Positions 39,201 through 44,165 are shown, numbered from the stretch's first letter. The stretch: 48,471 nucleotides of DNA from Prorocentrum cordatum (GCA_963575745.1 CAUYUJ010014615.1:938699-987169); one strand, 5' to 3'. Program-made: numbers and translations. Notes: a model not told the origin generated them from the sequence alone.

Positions 39201-42090
39201 GCGGGGCGCGCGACAAGACGCTGCATAGCGAGAAACGCAGAAACGCAGGAGGAGGAGGAGGGAGGAGGAGGAGGAGGAGGAGGAGGAGGAGGAGGAGGAG
39301 GAGGAGGAGGAGAGAAGGAGGAGGAGGAGGAGGAGGAGGAGGAGGAGGAGGAGGAGGAGGAGGAGGAGGAGGAGGAGGGGTCGCCTAAGCCCTTCGGAGA
39401 CACCCTCCAGTGGGGCTTGGGGGGAAGGCCTCTTAGAAGGAGGCTGCTTCCTCAGAAGGCGCCGGCCCTCCATCCATGGGCAAGGCCCGCGCCTTCCAAG
39501 AGGCAGGGGTGCTTCCAAGAAGCCTTCCCCCTTCCCCCCTGCCCCCTCCGCGCGTGGCCGAGTCCTCCGAGGCCACCACGTGGGCCCGCCGCTCCTCGAG
39601 GAGCCAGGGCCCCCACCCCAGCGTCCGGTTGGCGGCGCCGCCCTCCGCGGCGCCCGGCGCGCCGCCCGCGCCCGCGGCCTCGTCGAGGAGGTCGTCAAAC
39701 CTTGGATGGCAGCTCAGGGGGGCTCACATACCATCTTGTTGGCTCCTGCGAGCCGCCGCTCATCGGCGCTACCCGACGCCAAGCGACGCGCCGCCTCGAC
39801 GCGCTGCATCTCTCGTCGATTGCCAGACGCTGATCGGCGCCCACGCACTCCACAGACGGAGCTGCGAGGTGCACAGGGCTCCCATGGCTTGCTTCCAGTC
39901 GGGCCTCTCCCCCTCTACGGGCAGATCTGGCACGAAGAGTCAAACATACCAGCAGAAATGCCTTAAAAATGCCCCAAAATGGTCAACAAGTGCCCCAGAA
40001 ATGCCCTAAAAATGACCAGAAAATGCCCTAAAAAAGCACCACAAATGCCCTAAAAATGCTCTAAAAATGCCCGACGCGAGGCTTGCTGCCGAACGGACCA
40101 GCCCAGCAGCGCCGCGCCCTGCAGCGGCTCCGGCGGGCCCTCGAGCCACCGGCCGACCAGCCGCTGGAGGTCCGGCAGGTCGCCGGGGGCGGCGGGGCCC
40201 TCGCCCGAGGCGGCGTGCTCCGCCTCGGCCATGGCCACGACGCCCTCGAGGGCCACCTCGTGCCGTCGCTCGGACGTCCATTCCCCGTGCGCTTGTCGGT
40301 CTCGTGCGTGTTTTTGTTGCTCGACGGTCCAGGGTGGTCCTCGATGGCTCTCGCCGAGAAAAAGCGCACACGTCCGAGCGATGCCAAGACCTGGGCGTCC
40401 ATGAAGAAGGAATCCGCCACCGCGCTTGCAGCGGTTGGCGTGCGCCGGGCCCGTGCGCCTTTTGCGGAGCAGTAGCTGTAGGGCCCCCCGACGCAGTGAG
40501 CCCAAGGTGCGTTCATCTGTGTGGCCAAGTCTCTGCGTTTTGGGCCTTCCAGGCAGGAAAATGGTCCCAAATACAGAGCTTGCGGAAGGGAGGTCCGTGG
40601 AACCTCCCCCCTCCCCCCCCAAGGCTCCCCCCCCGCCCGCCCGAGCGCGGTGGCGGAATCGCGCGGCAGCGCAAGTGGATCGCAGTCCATCCACATCACC
40701 CAGTCGTACCTGCCAGAGGCCAGCGCGGCAAGCACCGCGTCCACCTTCGACCACGCCGGGGGCCGATGAGAGGCCGGCTCCGTGAGCAGGGGCGACAGCG
40801 GGTCGCTGAAGACCGGCGCCCTCTCGTGGATAATAGTCACGTAGCCGTGCATGTTGGCATACTCTTCCTTGTTGATCTGCGACAGACGTGCCAGTGGCGT
40901 GACCCCGGGGTCATAGTCGCAAACGCTGACTATGGCGATGCGGAGCGGCTGCGCCGTACTCCTCCAGCCGGGCCCCAGCTTCTGAGAGAGCGCGGCGCTG
41001 GTCGGCGCGCCCCTCCAGGGGTCCACCTGCAGCTCGTGCTGCTTGAGATAAGCCATCGATGAGAGGATACCCTCCATGTTTTCCATCCAGTTGATAGGCC
41101 AAGGGCTCTGGTCAATGTACTCGTTTCCCTTCATCTGGTAGTCAAAGGAGCCGAAGATGGCTCCCAGCTGCCGCAGCCGCGCGGCCACTCGAGGCAGTCC
41201 CAGCTGATCGCCGCACTGCGCACCAACGCCCAGCACCGAGCTCACGGCCGTGGCGCAATCGAAGGCGACGTGGGGGTCCGTCACGACGGGCAGCAAGAGC
41301 TCCGCCGACCTCTGCAGCGCGGGCGCGAACTCGCGAGCGTTGAAGAGGCCCGCCACCTCCCCGAGGCCCGCGTGGAAGGCGGTCCAGCGCTGGTCGCCGC
41401 AGCGGTCCCTGCCCAGCCACCTCTAGGGGGACAAGAACGAGGCACCGGCATCGCTGATCCCTGGATCTCGTTCCCGGGGTGCGCTCTGCCCAGAACTTCG
41501 AGAATAATCCGTCCGTGGCGACGAGGGTCTCCCAGGAGGCAGGTTAAGCGTAGCGATTCCCTCAGATCTGATGTTGCCAGCAAAATTCAACTTCGCAGAC
41601 AATCACCACCAGAAGCTCGGGCCTCGTTTTCTGCGTCATCTTTCGAGGCAGATGAACCTGTGAGGGTCCTGGAACCCGAGACCGGGCAAAAACGCCAGTT
41701 GTGAAACATATGCAAAAATTGCAACGCCAGGACCTCGGTACCTCCTCCTCCCCTGCACCTCTGCAGCCCCGGGGGCGCGGACTCCGGCGTGAACTCCGCC
41801 TGCGCGGCCGCCGCCGCCGCCGTCGTCGGCGGCGTCGTCGCCGTCGTCGTCGTCGTCGCCGCCGCCGCCGTCGGCGTCGTCGTCGTCGTCGTCGGCATCG
41901 TCGTGAGCTCCGCCTGCGCGGCCGCCGCGCGCAGGCCGTGGAGGAGCACCGCCGCCCGCGCGAGCACCGCGGGCGGCGCACGGCGGGCCGCTGGGACCTC
42001 CTGGCGCGGCGGGCGGGCGGAGGCTGGGCGGCCCGTGGCCCCCTTGCGCCTCGCCCGCGGGCCCCGCGCCCGCGCCGCGCGCGCCCCCAT
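24110..42090 (-). CDS. GT34-type (GMA12/MNN10 fold) glycosyltransferase gene, split
   Basis: Predicted exons in minus-strand order are 42090-41759, 41420-40679, a small block near 40414-40391, 39700-39559, 25574-25506, 25114-25091, 24951-24655 and 24250-24110 (stop TAG). Joined in phase they give the landmarks of GT34 transferases. These are IAIVSVCDYDP, NKEEYANMHGY, PAWSKVDAVL, the DxD-containing DWVMWMDCD, VVASEDS, LMLNTGVMLIRAS, WSWRFF, HPWWEQAAMVYLL, QRHLNAYP and AGDFVVSFSGCK. The family uses nucleotide-sugar donors and usually acts in the Golgi lumen as type II membrane proteins (established knowledge). A hydrophobic stretch (VLARAAVLLHGL) in the first exon could be the anchor. Two introns start with GC. 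The 14-kb intron between 39559 and 25574 holds an antisense retrotransposon. The exon near the DxD motif is unresolved. Whether the gene is still expressed cannot be judged. Confidence 0.7.
24655..24951 (-). CDS. GT34 gene, C-terminal catalytic exon
   Basis: 99 codons starting VSPVTQHPWWEQ, with HLNAYP and the AGDFVVSFSGC motif. The 5' border is an intron ending CCACCAG and the 3' border is a GT donor (GTGGCC). WWEQ and the GDF..H/S F.GC segment are among the most conserved parts of GT34 enzymes. The usual histidine in GDFxxHFxGC is serine here (FVVSFSGC). Confidence 0.75.
24952..25090 (-). mobile_element. Introner-like element: an intron made of an inverted-repeat insertion
   Basis: This 139-bp intron of the GT34 gene starts GTGACCATGGGCC and ends CCACCAG on the minus strand. 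Its ends are inverted repeats: TGGGCTTGTTTTCCACCGCC at the plus-strand left end versus TGGGCCTGTTTTCCACCACC as the reverse complement of the right end. It is flanked by a 7-bp direct repeat with one mismatch (GCTCACC at 24946-24952, GGTCACC at 25085-25091). Splicing removes the element and one repeat copy exactly, rejoining GGG with GTG AGC in phase. Confidence 0.7.
25091..25114 (-). CDS. GT34 gene, 24-bp micro-exon
   Basis: Encodes KVRWMTFG after an acceptor with a good pyrimidine tract (CGCCGGTCTTCCAG). It joins ..WSWRFFS to VSPVTQHPWWEQ in phase 0. Its small size makes it easy for gene finders to miss. Confidence 0.6.
25506..25574 (-). CDS. GT34 gene, exon with the NTGV motif
   Basis: 23 codons, DGLMLNTGVMLIRASVW.., with the N-[AST]-G-V-x-L-I-R signature of the family. 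The acceptor is CCGCCAAAG and the donor GCGGGC (GC type). The preceding exon lies 14 kb away at 39559. Confidence 0.7.
25612..25822. mobile_element. Left arm and (GGA)n of a split inverted-repeat element
   Basis: GGTTTCCCCCGGGGCCGTAG, then GCGACCC, then about 180 bp of GGA triplets. The arm matches 26 of 27 positions of the left arm of the element at 5759-6056. The matching right arm is at about 39378-39405. The two halves bracket the retrotransposon. Confidence 0.65.
26107..29202 (+). CDS. Retrotransposon ORF1, 1031-aa coiled-coil protein
   Basis: The start is the first ATG after the (GGA)n tract; the frame is open further upstream only through poly-Glu and has no other ATG near. Gln-rich runs at about residues 69-101 are followed by a basic patch (ARRRSGRRRRR, about 117-127). 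Helical coiled-coil segments lie at about 222-282 and 345-700, and an acidic Ser/Pro-rich C-terminus at 700-1031. No CCHC knuckle or RRM was seen. In LINEs, ORF1 proteins are nucleic-acid-binding and assemble through coiled coils (established knowledge); here the basic patch is the only visible candidate for RNA binding. The stop TGA directly follows a -1 frameshift heptamer. Confidence 0.75.
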   Translation: MEQNWKQQRDASRERWSGAGTTHLEASRRGPGKRWTGVGSTAQAQRQRSADWTGDYGAIGGRPWEWQQHSQQQQQQPQTHKRHQQQQQQPQTHKHQQQSDSDQHWKHRAPWRSASARRRSGRRRRRDQLDTPAAAHIGSYQYSPQQKAVLDSITPVSFAVAMEHESWSAPPDDEEMRFVWYKTKCHKLGRLTENIAGARLAGLCTTSLEQEAAITATNISFVLPHKERMRQLRATLEKLEEEHAEMEKRLSKMLDQEATAARTIRVYKTLMRETRDQMAKSAGVKDESSEEDGSHDPTRGRTPHPAARRRRDPAAAPAAPAMAQPATAQPAPAQQPRPVTAASDEIKDAIRRLTERLDSQQKKEQQQSDLLAQAEFKHKSELKAYEQTIAQKMYHTTEEQLAKQEKWHIWEVNALKRHHNAKLEEEEAKAYEAQRGTQRTQEERAKGMLADLQMHIEMEKKTLREEMHMEDQRRAAIYTQQVQKARQEEQVVREMATQEAQWYKMAQEHNEKAMQEMAEAEYQERCARHSAYKEEELRIAVNYQQMAHEHQEEANKREAMRVVLNLEHAAIQAKAYEMQHEQERYLERVGEHQEEVDKAQRMEEVALQRQTAATSELHALQQQQEMENQAAHQYHSTLQHQCQQEMQAIAQHYAHNHHMNEAQRQQQLQELQRAHDLQTAGLQTALREAWGAGGQVDEDLLIDMTEDLMGDTATSERDQGMADQEGAYQREQLEADLLRLLPSQYELPHPELPPYLEELAEVGFGERSHTSSMPTPEEPTPSSSDDLSFQNQSFVPRTSAEEWPLPPPPPQQRQHIEEYNRVGSSSHSGMLEVQASSDCIPIGESDDADLLDEEWKNRQGLSKEKEGEAPTDLASLSPTIPADSPIPTEQPTPRHILFPPVTPFTPHKTPQQRSQTAKTPMTTLFIDLSRDEEDCPSTPPRMPIEDITPTEPHEPRLPPPRFHLGTPERTSSAPPCRGNLKQPREPRRARSQPKKVRICDADDGFADPGDRVASFIESGESDLDGGRLSKN
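26151..26228 (+). other. Duplicated hairpin with compensatory change inside ORF1
   Basis: GTGGTC-AGGAGCAGG-GACCAC (26151-26171) is repeated 57 bp later as GTGGAC-AGGAGTAGG-GTCCAC (26208-26228). The middle base pair is swapped (T-A to A-T) so that the 6-bp stem is kept. The 57-bp duplication stays in frame (19 codons). Confidence 0.5.
29193..29249 (+). promoter_or_regulatory. Predicted -1 programmed ribosomal frameshift signal
   Basis: The heptamer A AAA AAC (29193-29199) is in the correct phase: the zero-frame codons are AAA AAC, followed at once by the ORF1 stop TGA. After a 12-base spacer comes an 11-bp stem, CGCAGGCTGGG (29212-29222) with CCCAG-CCTGCG (29233-29244, one bulged A). Its 10-base loop contains CTGG (29229-29232), which can pair with CCAG at 29246-29249 to form an H-type pseudoknot. 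The -1 frame is open for 345 codons. A homopolymer sequencing error in the A6 run is the main alternative. Confidence 0.65.
29199..30236 (+). CDS. Trans-frame extension of ORF1 (-1 frame), 345 codons
   Basis: Read after the slippery site, the frame runs CTG ATA CGG.. without a stop to TAA at 30234. The product is Ser/Pro/Arg/Gln-rich, with no recognised domain (for example EDIGDIGPRLRDP, HPWLSAIRTRSHLAS, QIQDTYLDSISYSP). It lacks a suitable early ATG, consistent with translation only as an ORF1 fusion. It overlaps the ORF2 frame, which is open from 30140. Confidence 0.5.
   Translation: MIRSTQAGGQLAQTCAQTTTPEDIGDIGPRLRDPCGDEPTPNDPHPWLSAIRTRSHLASITLHSYDQADASLGDAASASNHQRSTREPRLKRRSRRSTRTISSLDAASVGKGGDHPQNGDIKSERAKRGPERLPQAASPTASGVQTSNQHRDRVGLQQEWESYSSSPTQCQQRGPRRHPLAMSGSTSHFAGAAAAHAASQPRHHSHAKEDPGSRSRLPDPSHLEVSQRRVLEEHPTLADDGAWLARQPLDPSHLGSQADHTASTKTPRGLASPPASAKLNAGTTTHPGTDYNRQIQHGPIQAYQLEQIQDTYLDSISYSPTAQSRTPTTPQLLQEKEEWRGAKDY
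30257..37192 (+). CDS. Retrotransposon ORF2: RNase H, APE endonuclease, RT, zinc fingers, methyltransferase-like
   Basis: 2311 aa from the first ATG, which is 20 bases after the stop of the -1 frame. Residues 1-430 are disordered. RNase H (about 445-600): D455 in YYFTDAS, E509 in SPELGALL, D534 in IIGDNTA, and H581/D591 in HAHRDAPWNEAAD. APE-type endonuclease (about 671-955): N679 in QYNAQS, E719 in LQETRC, D829/N831 in IDANAK, D895 in RIDYVA, D944/H945 in TTDHMPV. Reverse transcriptase (about 1220-1590): YRSILL, motif A D1379 (LLDLRQAFYS), GTRPGNGLAD, motif C FMDD (D1529, D1530). C2H2-type finger at C1864 (C-x2-C-x12-H-x4-H) and a C2HC finger at C1900. C-terminal cytosine-methyltransferase-like region (about 2015-2300): LLHLFSG, GPPCETW (C2088), LEHP (E2154), QCQFG. 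All catalytic residues of the three retrotransposition domains are present. Confidence 0.85.
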   Translation: MRPDFGVPLINNPFEALADSSTCEDEALPDSTQPPGAEHPEEQDLDSASERPSRERSSCPRSRTTWRAAPRYTAAEQTPCSDESKQHNVPTRTYPRWRVRAGSPHSARPSTDGPALPEQLRVDSPLQVRSRESMPPTGGWPMPCSRDSDVVLGRSTRSNDEQPSTLPPPTPAKPNLDPQEQRAEPALPIFPPPNPTDPHGGISHRLRDSMLQAQSHELLFSQAVRAGSDNLNADEKCCQKPPTPREWSTTRMGTKPYKPTDHLETEQPLPDATTNARQHPQPQRDAHPRRAMLPFRSYHGASGQPTGRQQAISAPQRRTTPAMYPFRISTRRSTTAEDARDNQRTSQHTNTDSEYSDDYRRCERRRRRRQRTRPATHGQAHKTDQRRDSNSTQRRSLNIGSPQFLPTQFQQHIQKLTWHYDLEEHDLHEHTRLAVKHLAPSRPLSAVKRHYYFTDASYHAKAPGTSAWAVVHLREDDQGIAYYRHMYSNHALSVSEEMANNITSSTSPELGALLWAGIACTQEDDEQEIVIIGDNTAALGAAAGTSRIRSSRNRPLARFTRILFQQLQLTKDISFEHTHAHRDAPWNEAADILSKYAALQPAPPPPAEELVNIVQYTSTLEWAWMANPAGNDLHAYPPWRHGRLEEHVSPQRADADHIPDLTADSYNKGTLKLNIVQYNAQSMVGDFTSTDMHLDISSKGALVRAQLLDHHVHVAGLQETRCREAIWTGQGFINIQSDAQDGNWGCALLLNVELPYGQLNGKDLYFKQSQLTKLYSSARILFVRVQAPLFHHVIAVAHAPYQKAKDINGWWEHFRELCDTWKPEILLIDANAKLSHKDGEDTQWLGQKGPNQLTDKNGHELHESVASCHLHVVNTYYGNTDDYTYHKDGISNRIDYVAMAPCLFKCVAACTVLRDFQKPTARKKNEHNKQRRNYAQNGYDTTTDHMPVLVEVVGEIIGRHRSSKGNGLLDTNKLKNPERITAFKQDLNNISLPPWKADVNDHYHETAGLLAEKTKQHFGRDPLTPCNVTISEASMRLLRLRRYAESSTRTYTNNGDPAPLEVFRKRLCYEAPVYARVEDSWYCSVAALVGACQLSHATGCLGIAHDAARLFIDHTKDTFRHQLSTDRNHYFHELGSKLADSRTARDARTEWQLTKKILIHGGRKPKYVSALPTMQQPDGTVMGSQGEISRATLQHFAKIESADIRDKYDLADRYNISRTHRSPPDEVSQHLHMTLNDLVESFADGKKGRAGGPDGNLDDILKLAPEETARHWYPVVLKTILRGREPIQFKAGIAVKLDKGSGTRALLEYYRSILLNNTVAKHYHKWLRATTLRVCSSLLRVTQHGGIPKKSGAYSTHTIKAFFRICRRRRLSAVGILLDLRQAFYSVIREFVLGREGEKPWLLKVMAGGAPPEWLMPAIQQLIASPGYLALNDVDENLRFQLEEAHDTTFFQVRGEELCAESRKGTRPGNGLADLIFNISFAHALGPLEQELHAGGYLLQLPPAGEQAIVTSGQLQGLEGTLPEVSFMDDATFLCVLNDNTKIESSIFDILSIIARRLKIFGHDLHPKKTKALLHIDGHAKQHIKAKIFKTNPITLRREDGQPPTSTEVSTAEVTTQGLTLGNIVTSDGGEGPNLMRRIIDHRSAEGPLKKSIFRLPHIDLKAKLLYLTALAQSKLTYDCEVWGPLTVQQKQMLQSRHMASLRAAARQQRHSTGHAHTLDDEIYLLCDEVPIHMYLRRRRLMYLARMAHADTPFLHRLIDELWEDEKAWNALIVEDLDWIRSFLLDDEDIGSDIRGLLRWLRTQQVRAAQATITRAWLRYKAWQHDIYRHRVWQRQLHRLAQEFGMTTPNFEGLPPAQHCGYICYECGKILKTRGAWKRHRTMEHIGYDLPELLARSTTCPGCGKNFITRSRILKHLRRCPKCLAVLQAIEVPMDLQEAAERREEEREAVAARKAMGHGATKALVPAQQVIQLKLADYIEQHQLQLSPAPPAAADVQTATPPAIVFSPCRPMVTTAMFLLHLFSGRRRIEDFQYHFEMNIRECNLVVLSIDVQIDPVKGDLTKPDVVDFWCAAIRQGKIFGIVAGPPCETWCSSRWHAAEGKAPRPLRTHEAPWGIQAASQVEHQQIALANELYRTALLLITTGLQCNVSAVLEHPAPATWCPQAPSSWQRAETLWLLEQTGVELHYIDQCQFGQDARKPTCLMAAHLGELAQELRAVPGGQLCRHAGHAGVYGRDGQGGWRTAPLKEYPSRLCKAMATAFAAHWGQLADAEAMWAETDDCYHRFYAPLDYYMETDQIGHDCHRAWGKHRR
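37459..37537 (+). ncRNA. Predicted three-way-junction RNA in the retrotransposon 3' region
   Basis: Three nested perfect helices: P1 CTCGAGGGGG (37459-37468) with CCCCCTCGAG (37528-37537); P2 ACCCGTA (37473-37479) with TACGGGT (37487-37493), 7-base loop; P3 GGGCACG (37494-37500) with CGTGCCC (37521-37527), 20-base loop. P2 and P3 are directly adjacent and P3 abuts P1. It begins 266 bases after the ORF2 stop, where LINE RNAs carry structures recognised by their own reverse transcriptase (established knowledge for some LINEs). I did not find a hammerhead core. Confidence 0.5.
37628..37736 (+). other. Twin 36-base hairpins with compensatory base changes
   Basis: CCTGAGG..CCTCAGG (37628-37663) and CCTGGGG..CCCCAGG (37701-37736), start-to-start distance 73. 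The loops are nearly identical (AAGCCCCGAATGCG then a GGGAA word), but the stem has changed an A-T pair into a G-C pair on both sides. This is covariation within one molecule and supports a selected RNA fold. Confidence 0.6.
37790..38179 (+). CDS. Unidentified ORF in the 3' part of the insertion
   Basis: 130-codon frame starting MDGASWLAAGG. Residues of about 20-70 (IDSIPNTIPYNSFQVN, LVRIKLRDGLEGLGG) look less repetitive than surrounding frames. No family is recognised. It may be part of a second element or chance. Confidence 0.25.
   Translation: MDGASWLAAGGPLAVSVPPTDIDSIPNTIPYNSFQVNAVLVRIKLRDGLEGLGGKDEYFPRPPAGMVRGRGGGRTATTRAPAVRPSSPPPPFPWRRRSYPIARGRSWTAETHHSDDKYQAWGSPPPRAP
38418..38995. repeat. 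Triplicated 180-190 bp unit with an internal 13-bp hairpin
   Basis: The landmark GCTGCAGAGCCGCTGA recurs at 38428, 38607 and 38796. Each unit carries GGCGGCTGGGCTC and GAGCCCAGCCGCC separated by 18 bases (38530-38573, 38707-38750, 38898-38941), a perfect stem. The copies differ by a few substitutions and a 10-base indel. They sit downstream of the retrotransposon ORF2. Confidence 0.85.
39247..39405. mobile_element. (GGA)n and right arm of the split inverted-repeat element
   Basis: About 130 bp of GGA triplets followed by GGGTCGCCTAAGCCCTTCGG and AGACACCCTCCA, nearly identical to the right arm of the element at 5759-6056. Together with 25612-25822 it reconstitutes one element lying inside the GT34 intron. 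Confidence 0.65.
39559..39700 (-). CDS. GT34 gene, exon after the DxD motif
   Basis: Starts in phase 2 after an acceptor CCATCCAAG and reads FDDLLDEAAGAGG.., TLGWGPWLLEERRAHVV, ASEDS, then a GC donor. The VVxSED element leads into the LMLNTGVM exon at 25574 in phase 0. Assignment to the family depends on this continuity. Confidence 0.6.
39701..40408 (-). other. GT34 intron region with AAAATGCCC-type short repeats
   Basis: Presumed intron between the DxD region and the exon at 39700. Between about 39955 and 40075 the plus strand has a series of near-repeats (AAAATGCCCTAAAAATG). A minus-strand frame reading EVALEGVVAMAEAEHA.. (about 40265-40130) has coding character and could be an extra exon. 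Confidence 0.4.
40415..40654 (-). mobile_element. 240-bp inverted-repeat insertion next to the GT34 DxD motif
   Basis: The ends are GCCACCGCGCT (40416-40426) and AGCGCGGTGGC (40644-40654), a perfect 11-bp inverted repeat, flanked by GGAATC at 40409-40414 and 40655-40660. On the minus strand it separates DWVMWMDCD..PRDS from DSFFMDAQ, with GAT TCC duplicated. The insertion plus one repeat is 246 bp (82 codons), so the frame stays open across it. It is probably an intron of introner type, but I could not fix canonical splice borders. Confidence 0.55.
40679..41420 (-). CDS. GT34 gene, main N-terminal catalytic exon
   Basis: After CCCCCTAGAG the frame reads WLGRDRCGDQRW.., then 247 codons to the DxD motif MDCD. 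Key segments are IAIVSVCDYDP (start of the Rossmann-like donor-binding fold), INKEEYANMHGYV, HRPPAWSKVDAVLAAL and RYDWVMWMDCD. The DxD aspartates (DCD) bind the metal and nucleotide-sugar in this fold (established knowledge). The 3' border of the exon is uncertain because of the inverted-repeat insertion that follows. Confidence 0.8.
41759..42090 (-). CDS. GT34 gene, putative first exon
   Basis: ATG at 42090, 110 codons plus 2 bases, ending CTGCAGAG with a GT donor, which fits the next exon start (G TGG) in phase. It contains a basic N-terminus, a hydrophobic segment VLARAAVLLHGLRAAAA compatible with a type II signal anchor, and a Thr/Ala-rich stalk encoded by imperfect (GAC)n-type triplets. 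The stalk flanks AQAELT and AQAEFT look like an internal duplication. Upstream exons cannot be excluded. Confidence 0.4.
41806..41905. repeat. (GCC)n/(GTC)n triplet tract
   Basis: GTC, GCC and GGC triplets that would encode the Thr/Ala stalk of the predicted first GT34 exon on the minus strand. Confidence 0.7.
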
Positions 42091-43369
42091 TGGCGCACTG
42101 CGCCCTTCGGAGGGCGCCGGCTACGTCACTGCACCGACCTTGCGGACGTGCTGCAGCGGATTGTTGCGTAGATTTCTGTCGATGCAAGACCCCCAGGCGG
42201 CGAGCGACAAAAGAAGTGGACGTCACGCAGATCTGTTGTAGCCTTCATTCCTGGCCAAAAAGAAACCCGCGCGGAATCCGCTTCGAAAATCCAGAGCGAC
42301 ATTCCCCAGGACACTCTGGGCCCATCCCCTTGGTCTACGAACGAAATCCGCTCTGCGATGTTGGCGCCATGAGGCTACGGACAAGAACTCTTGGACAGCG
42401 TGTCGCGGCGGCGGCTCCGGCGGCACTCTTGTGCCGTGCGCGCGGGAAGCGTGCCGCTCCGCTGCGCGGGGCGGGGGGCTCGAGGACGCTCGGGTCGTCG
42501 ACGATGTGGGGCTGGGAAGCGGAGGGCGCGTCGCTCCGGAGTGTGGTGGGCCAGAACCGGCGGAGCGGCACGCTATTCAAGAGTTGCCGACCGCATGCTT
42601 TGGGACCCTGGAGGCCCCAGCCGCCCTCGGAGAACGACCCAAGCCCCAGAACCGCGAGGTGACCCCGAATCCCCACTGACTCACCGCACGGTGTGGTCAC
42701 CACACCATCTTCGGGGGCGTCCAAGAGCGGGGCGTCCAAGAGGGGGGGTGCAAATCATGGCCAGCGGCATGATCGCGGCACAGGGATGGGCCCGGGACGT
42801 GTTGAAATAAGAAGAGGCGCCATGAAATCTGGGGAGATCTCATGACCCCCGCCATGATATCACCCCCCCTAGCCCCTAGTCGTCCCCCTCTTCTTGGCCG
42901 CCCCCGACGTCTGGAGGGCCTCCCGAGGGCGGCGTGCACCGATCCTGTGCCCGGGATGCGGCTGGCCAGGCGTACAGTAGGGGCCCGACCACGGGAAACC
43001 CTCCACAAGAAACCCAACCCCGAGACCCCAGGACGTCCGTCCATTTCTGGTGCGGGAGCGCCACGCTTTCCGCAGCAGAACCCCCTCGAGAGCCGAGGAA
43101 CCCCGGGCACCCCCGAGGCGAGCGGGGTGCTTCCTGGCCTGAGCCGCCGCTGTGGGGCTGGCGCCCTCCGAGCCCGGCCCGCGCGCCCTGCCCAGCCCTG
43201 GGCCGACGAGGGGCCCGTGAGCCGAGGCGGCTGCGGAGGGAGGGGGCGGCGGCGAGACGCGGCGCGCGGGGGCCTTCCCCGGCGGAGGGGGGGGGGAGCC
43301 CCCGAGCCCGAGCCGCCGGGCCACCGAGCCCGAGCCACGTGCCTCCTCCCTTCCCCCCCTCCCTTCCCC
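42091..43369. other. GC-rich flank upstream of the GT34 gene
   Basis: No clear exon. If the ATG at 42090 is correct, the promoter and 5' UTR would lie here; I see no TATA-like or other recognisable element. Open frames on both strands are Arg/Pro/Gly-rich. Confidence 0.35.
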
Positions 43370-43685
43370 CCCTCCCTCCCTCCCTCCCTCCCTCCCTCCC
43401 TCCCTCCTCCTCTTTTGCCTACGCGGGCCGCCGCGCAGCGGCTGGCCGGTCGGGGGCCGAGGGCCGGTCTCCTCCTCCGCCTCCGCCTCCGCCTCCGCCT
43501 CCGCCTCCGCCTCCGCCTCCTCCTCCTCCTCCTCCTCCTCCTCCTCCTCCTCCTCCTCCTCCTCCTCCTCCCCCTCTTTCTCCCCTCCTCTCCTCCTCCT
43601 TCCTCCTCCTCCTCCTCCTCCTCCTCCTCCTCCTCCTTCTCCTCCTCCTCTTCCTCCTCCTGGGTGCAGAGGCAAGGGCACAAGG
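43370..43685. repeat. (CCCT)n, (CTCCGC)n and (TCC)n tracts
   Basis: CCCT tetramers at about 43371-43408, CTCCGC hexamers at about 43472-43520 and TCC triplets at about 43520-43670. Frames through them are artefactual. Confidence 0.9.
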
Positions 43686-43862
43686 GTACACTAGATGAAG
43701 GCGCGCGTCCTTACTGGGCGTGTTGACTGTATCTTCGCGCTTCCGCGCTCCGCGAAGCGCGATAATCTTTGCGCTTTCGCGCCGTCCCCCCCCCAGGCCT
43801 CAAAGCGTGAAACGCGACCAACTTCGCACCCTCGTGGTGGCCCTAGACCCCCTATCCTCACT

Positions 43863-44165
43863 CTCAACCTTCCACACCTGTCGACCAGCAGGTGGCTGAT
43901 CTAGTGATCTTCTCGAGGTATGGACAACTGCAGAAACACAAACTTCCAGAGCTCCGCGCGGGTTTCTTGGATCTGCGCTTGACCCCTTAACCTGGCGTGC
44001 AGAGCGCGCCAGGCTCGGCGCCGGAGGCGCCATCAGGGGGGATCAGCGCAGATCCAAGAAATCCGCGCAGAGCTTCGAACATGTATGTACTTGCAGTCTA
44101 TTGCCACTCGAGACAATCACGAAATCAGCCACCTGCTGGGTGGAAGGTGGAGAGTCGGGGAGACG
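43863..44165. mobile_element. Fold-back element with arms of about 110 bp
   Basis: The left arm contains CAGCAGGTGGCTGATCTAGT and TTTCTTGGATCTGCGCTTGA. The reverse complement of the right arm contains CAGCAGGTGGCTGATTTCGT and TTTCTTGGATCTGCGCTGAT, with matching TCTCGAG between. Homology may extend outward to about 43838 and 44175. The centre holds smaller palindromes (CCTGGCG..CGCCAGG, GGCGCCGGAGGCGCC). There is no ORF. Target duplication not determined. Confidence 0.65.

Larger units (their letters stand above)
25823..39246 (+). mobile_element. Non-LTR retrotransposon (LINE-like) and associated sequence inserted in (GGA)n
   Basis: Everything between the two (GGA)n blocks of the split inverted-repeat element. 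It carries a 5' leader (25823-26106), ORF1, a -1 frame extension, ORF2, structured 3' sequence (37459-37736) and triplicated 180-190 bp repeats (38418-38995). The true 3' end of the retrotransposon is not defined: it may lie anywhere between 37740 and 39246, and the distal part may be a separate insertion. The main frames are uninterrupted, which suggests a young copy. It is antisense to the host GT34 gene. Confidence 0.6.

Noticed and set aside
42697-43683. Long minus-strand frames upstream of the GT34 gene
   Set aside because: Dominated by poly-Glu, Arg or Gly from TCC and CTCCGC repeats, with no recognised domain.
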